Shown here: positions 24,201 to 35,754 of the stretch, piece by piece
Numbering within the stretch: the first letter of the stretch is position 1
Layout: each line of letters begins with the position of its first letter
From: Monocercomonoides exilis
Taxonomy: Eukaryota; Preaxostyla; Oxymonadida; Polymastigidae
Length of the DNA stretch: 64,000 bases
Assembly (NCBI GenBank): GCA_001643675.2
Contig: LSRY02000037.1
Span: forward strand, 426,001 to 490,000
Direction of reading: 5' to 3'
Notes under the pieces: generated by a model
What the model saw: only the letters and a program-made list of their open reading frames with translations
Databases searched by the model: none
What the model was told of the DNA's origin: nothing
Translations under genes and position numbers: made by a program

Positions 24201-25548
24201 CCCATTGCGTCTGTCCCACAGAGACGGTTGAATGTGAGTGGGTGTGGGAAGAAGAGGAAGTGGTGGCAGCGGTTGTTGCAGCTTCCTTGCCAGATGCCTG
24301 AGAAGAAGAGTGTTTGCGTGCAATGGGTGCGGTTTGGGAGAAGATGCAGCCACCGCCGTTCCACTCGAAGATGCCGTCGCAGATGAAGTACTCTCTTTTG
24401 GCCAGGCTGGTGAACATGGAGCGCAGATACTCGTAGTTCGGGCGCTCGTTGAAGGCGAGGCCTGGAGGAAGAAGAAAGGAAGGATAAAAAAAGAGAAAAA
24501 TAAGGAGAATGTGGAGGAGAAGAATGGATGAATGAGTGAAAGACGATTGGTGAAGAGGAAGAGGAAGAGGAAGGAAGAAAATATTATCGAGTTTGCGTAA
24601 CGTGTAGAGCAATAAAAGATTAAAGATAAAAGATAGAAATTGAAAACAATTCATTTAATATTCAAAATAAATAAATTAATACATTTGTCTTGTTTGAACA
24701 ATTCAATTTCACAAACCTCTCGCATATCCGATCAGCTTCTTGAGCTCCAGCGGGACGTTGCTGCACATCACGTCCAGCGGCATCGTCGTCTTCATGTTTT
24801 TCACAATCATCCCCTTCGTCTTCTTCGAGAAAGGGCGGAATCCCTGCCAGGGGAGTGAGCCTTTCATCAGGTACAGCAGTACATACCCCAATGACTCGAT
24901 ATCATCACGGCGCGACTGGTCGCGCCCGTTGTGCACGTTGACGCTCACATAGCGCAGCGTGCCTGCCATCCCGCGGCCTGTTCGAAACGGTATGTGCTGC
25001 TTGGTTCGGCTGTCTCTGTACCGTTGAGCCAGCCCCAGGTCAATCATGAATATGATTGATTCTTCATCACCTCTTCCAATAACAAAATTTTCGGGCTTTA
25101 AGTCTCTATGGACAAAGTTGTGGTCGTGTAGCGTATGAAGGCGATCAATCATCTGCAATGCTATCTGCACCACAGTTTTTAGACAAAATGAATAATTACA
25201 CATTTCAAATAATTTCGCAATACTAGGCCCAAACAAATCCATGACCATGTAATATGAATCATTTTCGAATCCGCAGTAATAAACTCTTGGAATACCAGCT
25301 GATGAGCCCATTGATTGATATAGAACGGCTTCTTTTCCAAGTTGAGGACGTCGAGTTGTTTTCTTTTCAACTTTCACCGCAACTGGCTTTTTCGTTACCA
25401 TATGAATTCCTTTGTAAATTTCACCAAACGAACCAGCACCTAAAGGTTCACCAAAATTAATACCGTAAACTTTTCCAACAATCCAGTTTTCTGGTGAAGA
25501 TTCGGCTAATTTCGGTAAAGATTTTCCTTTAAGTTCGTTAGGCTTCAT
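13786..25548 (-). CDS. CK1: Giant casein kinase 1 with ~3,500-residue low-complexity tail
   Basis: Exon 1 (25548-24717) encodes a CK1-type protein kinase: GAGSFG glycine loop (37-42), VAVK with Lys59, FVHRDLKPEN (146-154 region), DLG at 170-172 instead of the usual DFG, RYVSVN and QSRRDDIESLGYVLLYLMKG. It stops at YARGL. After a 255-bp intron (24716-24462), exon 2 (24461-13786) resumes GLAFNERPNYEYLRSMF, the conserved end of the CK1 domain, in the correct phase. The spliced product is about 3,835 residues. The rest is Ser, Glu/Lys, Gln/Pro and Asn runs with NQL and MNQ repeats, plus a few complex islands, and a basic C-terminus. The kinase is probably active serine/threonine kinase; what the tail does is unknown. 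Further introns in the tail cannot be excluded. No TM helix is evident once splicing removes the false hydrophobic N-terminus of the unspliced frame. Confidence 0.88.
14605..14664. repeat. (TTC)20 tract encoding poly-Glu on the minus strand
   Basis: Sixty bases of uninterrupted TTC on the plus strand, read as GAA (Glu) in the CK1 tail. It is one of several long pyrimidine-only tracts in 13.8-16.4 kb. Confidence 0.85.
21081..21195 (-). repeat. NQL-type tandem repeat in the CK1 tail
   Basis: On the minus strand this encodes repeated Asn-Gln/His-Leu triplets (NQLNQLNQLNQL), with related MNQ triplets near 21280-21330. Codons vary (CAG/CAA, CTG/TTG), so part of the repeat has been kept at protein level. 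Confidence 0.7.
21915..22030. repeat. Polypurine tract encoding poly-Ser on the minus strand
   Basis: A mixed GAA/GAG/GGA purine run on the plus strand that reads as a Ser homopolymer of more than 35 residues on the minus strand. Codons TCT, TCC and AGC-free usage keep one strand purely pyrimidine. Confidence 0.7.
24462..24716 (-). other. CK1 intron (255 bp)
   Basis: The donor is GTTTGTG directly after codon AGA plus one base, and the acceptor is a pyrimidine-rich CTTCTTCCTCCAG. Splicing makes R-GL-AF out of AGA G / GCCTCGCC, restoring the CK1 motif that ends in a tyrosine-rich YEYLRSMF. Unspliced, exon 1 ends at a TGA two codons later. Confidence 0.9.
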
Positions 25549-26672
25549 TGTTCAAAAAGATTGAAAATTTATATCGTTTTCTGCAACTTATCAGTAAAAA
25601 AACAATTTTGTTCAAAAATAATAAAAATGTGTATGAATTGTGGTTTATTTATATATTGTTATATAAATAGATCATTAAATGGCAAATGAAATTTGAACTT
25701 CTGGATTGAGATTTTATTGATTTTTTTGATCCTTTTGTTATTTAAGTGAATGTTAAAGAAAATTCATATTCACCGAGGAGATCATTGGATTGTTGTTGTA
25801 TGTGAACAAAATTGTGTTTTTCTAAATGTTTGAGTGTGATGACAACTTTTTCTGCGATTCCGAATAAAGCTGTTGGCTTTTAATGATGGACTGCGTTCGT
25901 CTGATATTAAACATATTTTTTTTATTTTTGCATTTTTGTGTATCAATATAAAATAATCATTATTTTGTGTATTTGTTATTCAAAAGAAATAAAACGATTT
26001 AATTATTGGTTACCAAGTTTTCGCAAGGTATGAAATATGAGTATTGATTTTAGAGTTTTCAAGATGATGAAACAAAAAAATCCAATTTTGAGGGGATTTC
26101 GATCTTTAAATGAAACCAACAATAATCGAGCTCTGTTTTCTGACATTTTTAAATTTTATTTTTTATATTTTAATTAAACTTTCGTTTTGAAAAATTATTT
26201 CATTTTTTCAGTATTTCTGGATTTTTTATCTTTATGATTATCTTTCATTAAGAAATAAAAAGAAATGTATGCAAATATATAAATTAAGATACTTTGATGT
26301 TTTGAAAGAATGATGATAAAATGAGACATTTTGTTCGATGGGCTTTGGCTCAAATGAGAACTAAACTCTTTAGGCACTTTATCTGAATGTAAGTATTTTG
26401 AATTTTAAAAAAATTTTTTGTAATTTTTTTTTCAACTTTACAAAATTTAACTTTTTCTTTCTTTTGTTTTTTCACCCTTACATTTATTTATTAATACAGA
26501 CATTTCAACAAAAAATTTTTTATTTAAAAAAAAACAAAAAATGAACGCGTTTGGTTATAAAAATACATTTTTGGAAAAAAATTAGTTTCAACAAAATAAA
26601 AAAATATAAAAAACATACTGACATAATTATGAGGTGAATAAAAAATAAAAACAATGTGAAGAGAGTAATCTT
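25549..26672. other. AT-rich intergenic DNA upstream of CK1
   Basis: This lies between the CK1 start and the 3' end of the Hook gene, both on the minus strand. It contains the CK1 promoter by position, but I see no conserved element and no further gene. Confidence 0.5.
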
Positions 26673-29600
26673 TCAAGTTCTTGCGCTAACATGAGTCTGC
26701 TTGAAAGAAAAAGCAGGAATAGAAGGAGCAGGACGAGGTGGGTTTGACATGTGAAGTGGTTGGTTCTGAGCATCGTTTTGGAGTGTTTGTGAGAGAAATG
26801 AAGTGTTGAGGTGATGAATAAGCGAGAATTCCGGTGAAGAAGGCGGGGTTGGAATTGCTTCAGACAAAGAGGAATGTGAAGTGAGGAAAAAATCCGAAGC
26901 AGAAGAGAAAGGATGCTGTTCTGCTTGTGAATGCAGCTGGCCTTGTTTGAACGAGCTGGCGAGGATTTCTCTGCCCAGTGCATAGAAGCACTTTCTTATT
27001 CTCGTGTTCTCTTCATTGAGCAGACCAATACTCTGGTCAAACGACTTCATCAGGATATCTCTTTCCTCCAGCTGCTGCCGGAACGCCTGTGTCGTCACAG
27101 CCATCAGCTTCTGCTGCTGCCTTTGTTTTTCTTCCTCCTCCGCCTTTTTCTTCCTCTTCTCTTCTTCTTCCATCTCCTTCTCGTCCATCAGACTCACCTC
27201 ATCATCCATCCTGTTGCCCCATCCTCCTCTCTCAAAGCTGTTTCCCAATGACATTCCTGCTTCTCCTCCATTCACTCTCTGTCTACCCATCCTCAAATGC
27301 GACGGTGTGAACAGCGCCTTCACACTCAGCGCCTGCCTCATCCTCAACACATCTGCCTCTGCCTGAGCCTTCTCCAGCTCCGCCTGGATCCTCTCTGCCT
27401 CTTCTTTCGCCCTGCCTCTTTCTTCCTCTGCTGCTTTTCTCTCTTCCTCCAGCTGGGCTGTGAGAGCTGACACATCCGCATCTCGAGTCGCTGCAGCGTG
27501 CTGAGCCATCGCCCTTAGTCCCCTTTGGATGCGGAGGAGAACACGAATGCGCTCACACGCTGCTTCTGGGAATGAAGGATCGATGTTGTCATCTTCGTCT
27601 TCGGAGTCATCTCCATCTCCATCTTCATCTTCGGATTTATCCAAGCTGTTATCTTCAGATGCATCATCATTGTTTGGTGCATTTTTGTCCTCATTCTCAT
27701 TTTCATTCATTTGCTTCTCATCCAATTTGCTATCTTCAGCATCAATCTCCATTTCTCCCTCCTCTCCATCACTTCCATTTTTCCCTCTCCCTCTCCCTCT
27801 TCCTCTTCCTCTTCTTCTCGCCTTCCTCTCCTCTCTCTCCTTCCTCATCATCACAACAGACTCAAACTCCCCCCTCACTTCCTTCATCTCCTTCTTCATC
27901 GCCTCCACCTCCTTCTCTCTCTCCGCTTCTCTCTCCTTCAGCCCTTCGTTGATCCCCATCAGCGCTGCCCGCTCTTCATCCTTCTCTGCAATCAGCGCAG
28001 CCAGTGCCGCATTCTCCTTCATCAGCCTTTCGCTCTCCTTCTCCAGCGACTCCATCCGCTGCTTCCATCTCATCCCGTCCAGCGCCTCTGCTTCTGCTTT
28101 CTCTTCGGCCTCTTTTCTTCGCGCCTCTTCCTTCGCCAGCTGGTTCTTCAGCAACTCTACTTGCTTTGCTGCATGCAGCGCTGCTTTCAGTGCGATGTTT
28201 GCAGAAGAAGCAGAAGAAGACGAAGATGATGATGAAACACGCCTCCAGTTGGACTGCTTGCCAATGGTGTTGATTGGATACAGATCAGCTTTTTTGGATT
28301 TTGCCTTTTGGAGTTCCGTTTGTATGTGATGATGTTCAATTTCATTATTCTCATTCTTTGCACTTTTTTCTTCATCTCCTTTTCCTTCTTTGATATTATC
28401 CTCTCCTTCCTTTTCCCCTTCCTCATCATCCTCCTCATCCTCCACTTTCTCCCACACGCCGTCTTCCTTCAGCATCTCCTCCATCCTCTTCACCTCTTCG
28501 CGCAGATGCCCGTTCTCCACCTCCATCACCTTCACCAGCTTCGCCTTCTCTTCAGACTCGGCGATGCGCTCCTGCGCGCTCCTCAGCTCTGCCTCAGCCA
28601 CTCTCCTCTTCTCCTCCTCTTCTGACAGCAGCTGCGTCAAATGCATCAGCCTCTCCTTCAGACGGCTTGTTTCGCGCTGATGCTCAGAGGATGCAAGAGA
28701 AGGCTGGTCATATGTGTGGGAGACGAGAGGAGAAGAGATGGATGATAGAGCAGAGGAAATAGAAGAGGATAATGGTGAAGAAGAAGGTGAAGAAAGAGAA
28801 GAAAAAGAAGATTTCATTGGAAGATCAGCTGTAAGAGGGATGCCTCCGCTTTGCAGCATTGTGAGGTCATACACTTTCTGCCGCATTTCATCCAATTCTG
28901 TCGACATTTGCGCTATTTTGTGTTGCAACTCTGTCTTCTCCTCTTTGCTCTCGCTGAGCTGCTGAAGGGCTCCGTTAAGCTGGCGCTGAAGAGATGCTGA
29001 AGCTGCCGATGAGGGCGTTCTTAAATGGGCTGGAGTTGAATAGACAGTCGACGCAACAAGTGGAGGATACGCCCCACTGCGATTCTGCCGAAGTGAGCGT
29101 GGTGTTGGAGCAGATGGTGAATGTGAAGGTAAACTTGATGGATTTCTAATAGGAGTTTGATATTCAGGTGATCTATCAGGGGTTCTTTCGGCTGCATTTT
29201 GTTGAGGCTGAGGACTTGGGACCACTTGATGTATTATTTCGTCCAATGCCTCGATTGTTGAAGAATCAAGTTCAGGAATTGTTTTTATCATTTCCCTTCT
29301 TGTTTCCATATTGGGATGATAGCATCCAATTGCCAGAAGAAGTTTTAGTAATTCCAGTAACGTGTCTGATAAAAAAGGTATTTTTATTGTTTGGATAAGG
29401 TTCACATAAAATTGTGATAGTTTTTCAGGAAATTTCGTATTTATCCATAAAAGCAACATGTTTAAGCAATTCTCTGGATTCGGCTTTACGTTTTCATCAG
29501 CTCCAATTCTATAAATAACATATTAATGCATAAAAAAATAACATCACTTAATAGATGAAATAACAAATATTTAAACAAACATTTGCGAAACAAGAAGAGA

Positions 29601-29711
29601 TATATTTTTCCCATCTTCTAAATCTTGAAACGATGTAATTGCTTTTGGAAAAATATCTAACGATTGCATCCATTTAAGTAATGAATGTGAATAATCATCA
29701 CTTTCAGCCAT
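26673..29711 (-). CDS. HOOK: Hook-domain coiled-coil protein, two exons
   Basis: Exon 1 (29711-29581) and exon 2 (29508-26673) join across a 72-bp intron into a 988-residue protein. The N-terminus, MAESDDYSHSLLKWMQSLDI then LEDGKNISLLVSQIIG, and the helix LLELLKLLLAIGCYH followed by LDSSTIEALDEIIHQV, match the N-terminal Hook domain (calponin-homology-like), which binds dynein light intermediate chain in known Hook proteins. After a Ser/Pro linker (about 130-200), the rest is long heptad-type coiled coil (LQRQLNGALQQLSESKEE, HLTQLLSEEEEKRRVAEAE, LEKESERLMKENAALAAL) broken by acidic and Ser-rich low complexity. I infer a cargo or organelle adaptor for dynein-microtubule transport. The C-terminal cargo region shows no similarity that I recognise. 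It is head to head with SKA1. Confidence 0.85.
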
Positions 29712-29818
29712 AAATGAAATATGTTTATTTTCGATATTCAATTAAAAATGGCCCATATTATTATTTATTGACTGTTGGGATCAAGTTAACCATTTCCTAA
29801 CCGATATAGTTTAAGTTT
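29712..29818. promoter_or_regulatory. Candidate bidirectional promoter, HOOK / SKA1
   Basis: Only 107 bp separate the two divergent start codons. The region is AT-rich, with no TATA box I would defend. Shared promoter function is inferred from spacing alone. Confidence 0.45.
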
Positions 29819-32024
29819 ATGATTGCAATCCCGTCCATAACCTCTTTTTTGAGAGAACTCTCATCCTATACAAAAGAAGTTGAACTTAAAATTTCATCTG
29901 TCAGAGATAATCAAAAAAAGAAACCTCCAGAAGGAGTTACAGGTCAAGAACCAACTCTATACTTTTCTGAGCAGTTAAACGAGATACAGCATGAAATAAA
30001 AGAATGTGAGCCAATTGTTCAGCATCATAAGCAGACAGAAACATTGCTATCGGCAGTTGATTTTTTAAATGAAAATTTGAAACGGTCGTTACTTCATTTT
30101 GGAAAGTGTTATGATCAGTATGAAAAATTTTTTTGTTTTTTTGACGAGATAAACTCTTTTCAAAATTTTAAATAGAGCCCTGCAAACCACAACAGGTACA
30201 AAAATGCTTCAAGATGAATCAAAATCTGGAGTTTCCATGCTTTTGGACCACTTAACAGCAACGCTAAAGCAAGACAGATCGTCAACAATGAAAAATGCAA
30301 TGGAAAAGCTTCATGATGAAGAATGCAACGCAAACAAAACCATATTTTCGACCTTTTCTCAGTTTCCTTCGCCTGTCATTCCAACAAGGCAAGCCGAACC
30401 TTATGATTTTCATACACCAACAATTCCTAGACTCCCTATCAGCAACTCAACTGCGCAATTTTTAGCCCATTCAACACCTCCGTTTGTGCCTTCTGCATCC
30501 ATTTCATCACTTCAGCCTGCAAACACATCTCATTCATTTGTCACCCCACCTTTCATTCACTCAACAGCATCACTTCCACAAAATTCCATTGCAAGCAAAA
30601 AAACTTCTTCAGATTCCAGCGCAAAACCTGCAAATGTTAGAGAGAAAAAAGTCTCTTTTTTGCTTTCTTCGCAAAATGCTCCAGGCAAAAGCGACTCTGC
30701 AGTGGGAGAAGAAATCCCCACAAAAATCTTCTCTTCTTCTGCTTTTCGATCCGTTCAAGACTTTCAGTGCTGCTCAAACAACATGCACCAACAGTCAGAT
30801 GGATCAAAGCATTCCCTTCCAATCTCTTTTAATCAGTCAGATCAGAATAGTTCTTCTTCCAATTCTTCTTCTGCTTCTGCTTCTGCTTCAACATCTTCCA
30901 CTTCATCGTCCACTTCATCTTCTGCACCTATCACAGCTCTGTCTGCATTCGCCTCTTTTGCATCATCTTCGTCCTCATCTCAGCCTCTATCATCATCCTC
31001 ATCATCCTCATCACTGTTATCCTCGTCATCATCTTCTTCTTCTTCTTCTCCATCTTCATCCTCTTCATCATCATCCTCCTCCTCTTCCTCTCCTTCCTCC
31101 TCTCTCACTTCTGCCCCCACTCTATTCCAAACCACCGCATTCACCGATGAGCCCCACATCACTGCGCTTTCGCAGCTCCTCACAGAAACCGACCAGATGT
31201 GTGTGATGGTGCCTCGCCTGTCAGATGTGACACAGCAGTTCACAGCGCTAAGACCGAAGAAAGAGGAAGAGCTGTTTGGGGCGGAGACAACGACCACAAA
31301 GCTCTCGAAGAGGAAGAGCGAGGCGGGAGGGGAAGGGGAAGAGGAAAGGGAGGGGGAAAGAGATGAAGAAGAGAAGGAGAAGGAAAAGGAGAAGGAGAAT
31401 GAAAGGGATAAGGAAAAGATGGATGGAGAAGAGGAAGATGTTACAGCATCAAAAAGGAAGATGAGAAGGAAGTCAAAACGGAAGCGTCTGGTTGACGAAA
31501 GCGATGTTACAAACAGCGTTTTGAATGTGCATATTGAAAGTTCATCATCAGCATCTTCTTCCTCTTCCTCTTCCTCTTCCTCCTCATCCTCATCCTCTTC
31601 ACAAAGCCCTTCTTCTTCTTCTTCTTCAAACTCCCTCTTCTCCAGCGAAAAGAAAATACGCGTTTCTGTCTGCAAATTGATCCGTTCAGTCACTTTGGAC
31701 GAGTTCAACAAGCTTCCCCGCTACATCAACCGCACGCTGAGTGTGGAGCAGATGAATGGTGCGATCGGAAAGATGAACAAAGAGCTCGAAAGTTCTCCTT
31801 CTTCTGTGTCTTCTGCACTTTCTGTGGGAAGTGAAGACACAAAAGATGGGAGGGACAATAAAAATTCGGAGCTGTATATTTCACTGAAGCAGATTGAGAA
31901 GGCACTTGGCGATGACCAGAAGAAGAAGCAGATCGTGCTTGGTTTGATTGAGCTGAAGATATTCCGGACAGAAGCAAAGGACGGAGATATTTATTATTCC
32001 ATTCATCGGTCTGAAGGCGAGTGA
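29819..32024 (+). CDS. SKA1: SKA1-like kinetochore protein, two exons
   Basis: Exons 29819-30117 and 30176-32024 (58-bp intron, donor GTATGA, acceptor AAATAG) give a 715-residue protein. The N-terminal coiled coil contains GQEPTL, also present in vertebrate SKA1 as I recall it. The C-terminal ~115 residues follow the SKA1 microtubule-binding winged helix: VTLDEFNKLPRYINRTLSVEQMN aligned to vertebrate ITCNEFNGVPSYMKSRLTYNQIN in spirit, then an acidic DTKDGR segment, LYISLKQIEKAL and a final IYYSI strand. Between them lies an insert of over 400 residues rich in Ser, Glu/Lys and Pro, absent from animal proteins. The SKA complex couples kinetochores to depolymerising microtubules. SKA2 and SKA3 are not in this window. 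Confidence 0.8.
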
Positions 32025-33011
32025 AGAGGAGGAGGAGGAAAGATTAAAGAAGATGGAAAGAAGGGGTTAGATGGGCAGTTGCAATGGTTTGTCATTTCAA
32101 AGTGTAGTATTTATTAGATTTGTGTTTAGATCATATCATAATGCATCATGTCAAAATCATATCAAATTATTTTGTTGTTGTTACTCTACTTGTGCATTCA
32201 AAGTTGTATTTATTTGTTAATTCAAACATCAATCTTCATTTTTAACTTCATTTTATACATCTCTTTTCTCACCTTTATTTTTCACCTTATTTTGTAAATT
32301 TTGCATTTTTTTAATTTTGCATTTTTTTCTTTTCTTTTTCTTGCACACTTTCTTTTTTGTTGTCAATGCAAATATTGATTGAGATGAAAAGAATGAAAAA
32401 TGATCGTGCAACTTATAAGCTTTAATTAATAGAAGTCGATAATCCAATGAATATTCCTCTTTTATTTAAAAATCACAGATAGAAGAAAGAGAAAATGACA
32501 AATGTGATAAAATGTTGATTTGACTGTTGAAACAAATTTTCAGTTGAAATTTTGAATTTTCAAGTGTTGAAAATGCAAAACATGTTGGAAAATTGACGAT
32601 TTCATTTCAAAATGCAATGGAAAATATCAGAAAAAACACGTTCTTTGAATTATTGAAGCTCATATCCAATAAGAAAGTCCACGAAGTGCCAGATTAACTT
32701 CAAAGAAAAATTTGTTATTGGGTGAATCCTGCTCAGTTCTTTTCAAATAGAAATATCATCATTACATTTAAAAAAAGGATGAGACGAATTTGGAGTAAAA
32801 AATCAATACGTCAGTGGTTTTGAATTTTCAAAATAAAAAGGTGATTATTTTCCAACAAAATACAATGAAATCATTCAATTTTTTTGAAAAAAATAAGAAA
32901 AAAAACAAAAAGAAAGAAGAAAAGAAAAGGAAGTTAAGAAAAATAGAAAAGAAAAGTGAGAAAGATGAAAATTATTAATCTGTTATCATCATTGTCATTC
33001 ATTCGCTTATT
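32025..33011. other. Convergent AT-rich intergenic region
   Basis: This lies between the 3' ends of SKA1 and the eight-exon gene. A/T runs and purine-rich stretches only; no gene recognised. Confidence 0.5.
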
Positions 33012-35537
33012 TTACATCTCAGCCAAAGGCACTGGCTCTTCAGCTTGCGACGCGAAGGAAGAAAAAGAAGGAGAAGAAGAAGAATTCGAAGGAGCAGAAG
33101 AGGAAGAAGAGGAAGAGGAAGAAGAAGAAGAAGAAGAAGAAGCAGTAGAAGGAGCTTCAGAAGAAGACAGAGAAGGTTCAGTGCTGGTGAAGGAGAGGGA
33201 AGAAGAGGAAGAAAGCGGCAAAGAAGAAGAAGCTGGTGTTTGCATAAGATCTGCTTGTTCCGCTGGGATTGAAGATTGAGAGGCAGAATAAGGAGAAATG
33301 GAAGGAGGAGAAGAAGCAAATGATGATGAAGAGGAAGAAGAAGAAGGAGATGATGACGATGATGATGATGAAACTGAAGCAGAAGCAGAAGCAGAGGGAG
33401 AAGAAGAAGAAGAAGAAGAAGAAGAAGAAGAAGAATTAGAAGAAGCATTAGAAGCAGCAGAAGCAGCTGCAGCTGCAGCTTGAAGAGCTGCTGCTTGCTT
33501 CTTTTCCTGTGCCAAGTGGAGTGCTTGTGTCATCCGGTCGATTAGAGCATCGCGATCATGGCGCTGTTGATAGAGGGGAAATGAAGTTGTTTATCAGTAT
33601 TAACATTATGATGATGAAGATGATGATGATATTTCATAATTAATCATTTGTCATTGTTATTATTTCATTATGTTTTGGCGATGAAGAGAAAGGTTGATTC
33701 GGAAGATTGAATATAGAGAGAAATAAAGAAGAGAGAAATAAAGAAGAGAGAAATAATTTGTGTGAGAATAAATAATGAAATGGTTGAAATTTTTTCGAAC
33801 GTTATTAAAAAATAAAAAAAAACAGTCATAGAAATATTTTGTAAAAAAAAAAAAAAAACCACAACATTCACTTTCATTATTCACTCCGTTTCAATTTTCT
33901 CATTTCCTTTCTTTTCTCTTTTCATTCTTCACTCTTCATTAATTCCCCCCCCCCCCCTCTTCCCTTCCTCTAAAAAAAACAAACCAATGCCTCTGCTCTT
34001 TGGATGATTGTGGGTATAACAAAATGCACGTTCAGCAATGCTTCCTTTACTTTGTCTGGCGACTGCATCTTCGGCAGTGAGGAAACGGGGCCAAGAAGCT
34101 GAAATGAATAATGAAAAGGGGGTGGGGAAAAAAATTGTTATCAAAACAAATAAAGAGAGAACGAATGAATAAATAAAGAAAGGGAAAAATAAAGATGGAA
34201 ATAAATAGAAAGATAAATTTAAGGATATTGTTGACGAAAAGACAATACGAATATAAATGTGAAAGGGATAAATAAATATTTAAGAGGAAGATTATAACAA
34301 AAAAAAAACAAAAAAGCAATCACTTAATTTTTCAAAAAATAATAAGAAGAAGAAGAAGAAGAAGAAATCATTCACATTTCCCAATACCTCTTCTGAGTTC
34401 TGCTGTTTATTCTCCTGAGATGAAGCCGCATTTTGAGGCGAAGCTGCGCCACGAGACGGAAACATTGAGGGATTCACCATTTGATTGTAAAAGTATGTCG
34501 CATCTTTTGACAAGGGGATATTAGTTTCTGTTGCAGTTCCTTTCTTGGTTGATTCGTCTTCTTCATTGGGAGAGGAGGAAGAAGAGGAAGAGGAGGAAGA
34601 AGAAGAAGAAGGATCAGAAAACATTTCCTGCTGACTTGAAGAAGATGAAGCAGAGGAGGAAGGCGAAGTTGGTGAGGATGGCTTTTCTTTCTGGTACATT
34701 CGATCGACTTCTTTAACAGAAGACGCTTCCTTTTGCTGGTAGAATTCGTGAAATGCTTTCCCTTTCTCCTGAAGGCGCGCAAACACTTTCTGTATTTTTT
34801 AAATTTTTGAATTATTCAATTTCAAATAGAAAATAAATGAAACCTTTGATATTTCATCAGCATGATAAAACGGTCCCGATGAAAAAGCTTTGGGGAAAAA
34901 TAGTGGAGAGGTTAGTATTATGAGGCATATTTATAATTTCATAATTATCGCAAACTTAAATTATCAGCAATATGGTATTCTGAAATCGGGAATTTTTCAT
35001 AAGGCTAAAGAAAAAGATAAGGAAGAATGATAATGCAATCATTATTGAATTACAAAATGCTGCAAAGAAATACCTTTGGATTAAAGAAGATCTTTGGAGT
35101 AGTACTTGGAAATTCAATATTTATCGGTTCATCCTGATGATAATTGGCGTCGAACAAATTTTCAAAAATAAACAATAAAATTAATCAAATGCAAACGGGT
35201 TCATATTCAAGTTCCTTTAGTTGGCTTTCAAGCTTGAAAATTTCTTCAAAATCTGCCTTTGCTTGCTCATTGATTTGAGAAAACAAAGTTCTTATAATTT
35301 GTCGCAGTTCATCAATTGTATGAAGTGACTTCGATTGTAAACTTTAAGTGAAATAAAAATTAAAAATATATATCACGGACATCAAAAGACAATGTGGTAA
35401 ATGAGCTCTTGAAAGCTTTGAAATTAAAATATCAAATAAAACCGTTCATGGATATCTGCTGCTTGACCATCTGCAGGCTGTAATGACCTTACACTTTTTA
35501 AACTCACAATATTCCTTGGAGTTTGCACCTGAGTCAT
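33012..35537 (-). CDS. Eight-exon protein of unknown function (486 aa)
   Basis: Exons at 35537-35443, 35341-35197, 35133-35074, 35004-34956, 34887-34844, 34789-34388, 34098-33985 and 33563-33012 join with matching phases into 487 codons including stop. Introns are GT-AG, 54 to 421 bp. The protein starts MTQVQTPRNIVSLKSV, has helical stretches (LHTIDELRQIIRTLFSQIN, KADFEEIFKLESQLKEL), then a motif-rich piece (INIEFPSTTPKIFFNPK, YEKFPISEYHIADN, FSSGPFYHADEISKK), a Ser-rich acidic middle, a second helical block (SPDKVKEALLNVHFVIPTII, RHDRDALIDRMTQALHLA), an Ala run and a long Ser-rich C-terminus. Exon 7 has three open frames, and I chose the one that keeps phase 0 on both sides. I recognise no family; the sequence suggests an intracellular scaffold or complex subunit. 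Confidence 0.72.
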
Positions 35538-35754
35538 GATATTAAAAATAAAAAATCTGATCTAGCCCATATGTAGAGTTATCAAAAATCTTCAATAAAA
35601 ATTTAAATGTTTAATGTTCTTTAACAAGATAAAAACACTCATAAAAAGGAAGAAAAAATGACAGAATGTCAAATATAGATAATAAAACCAAAAGTGAAAT
35701 GTCTAAATTGAACAAATACGTGAAATGAAAATTTGAAATGAATTAAGTGTAATG

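Noticed and set aside
24462-24654. Hydrophobic N-terminus of the unspliced 3,622-codon frame as a signal anchor
   Set aside because: It is intron sequence plus a short upstream stretch; splicing to the CK1 exon explains the start and removes it.
34047-34319. Alternative frames of exon 7 in the eight-exon gene (ASWPRFL or APFPHCRR readings)
   Set aside because: Only the LLGPVSSLPKMQSPDKV reading is phase 0 with both neighbouring exons.
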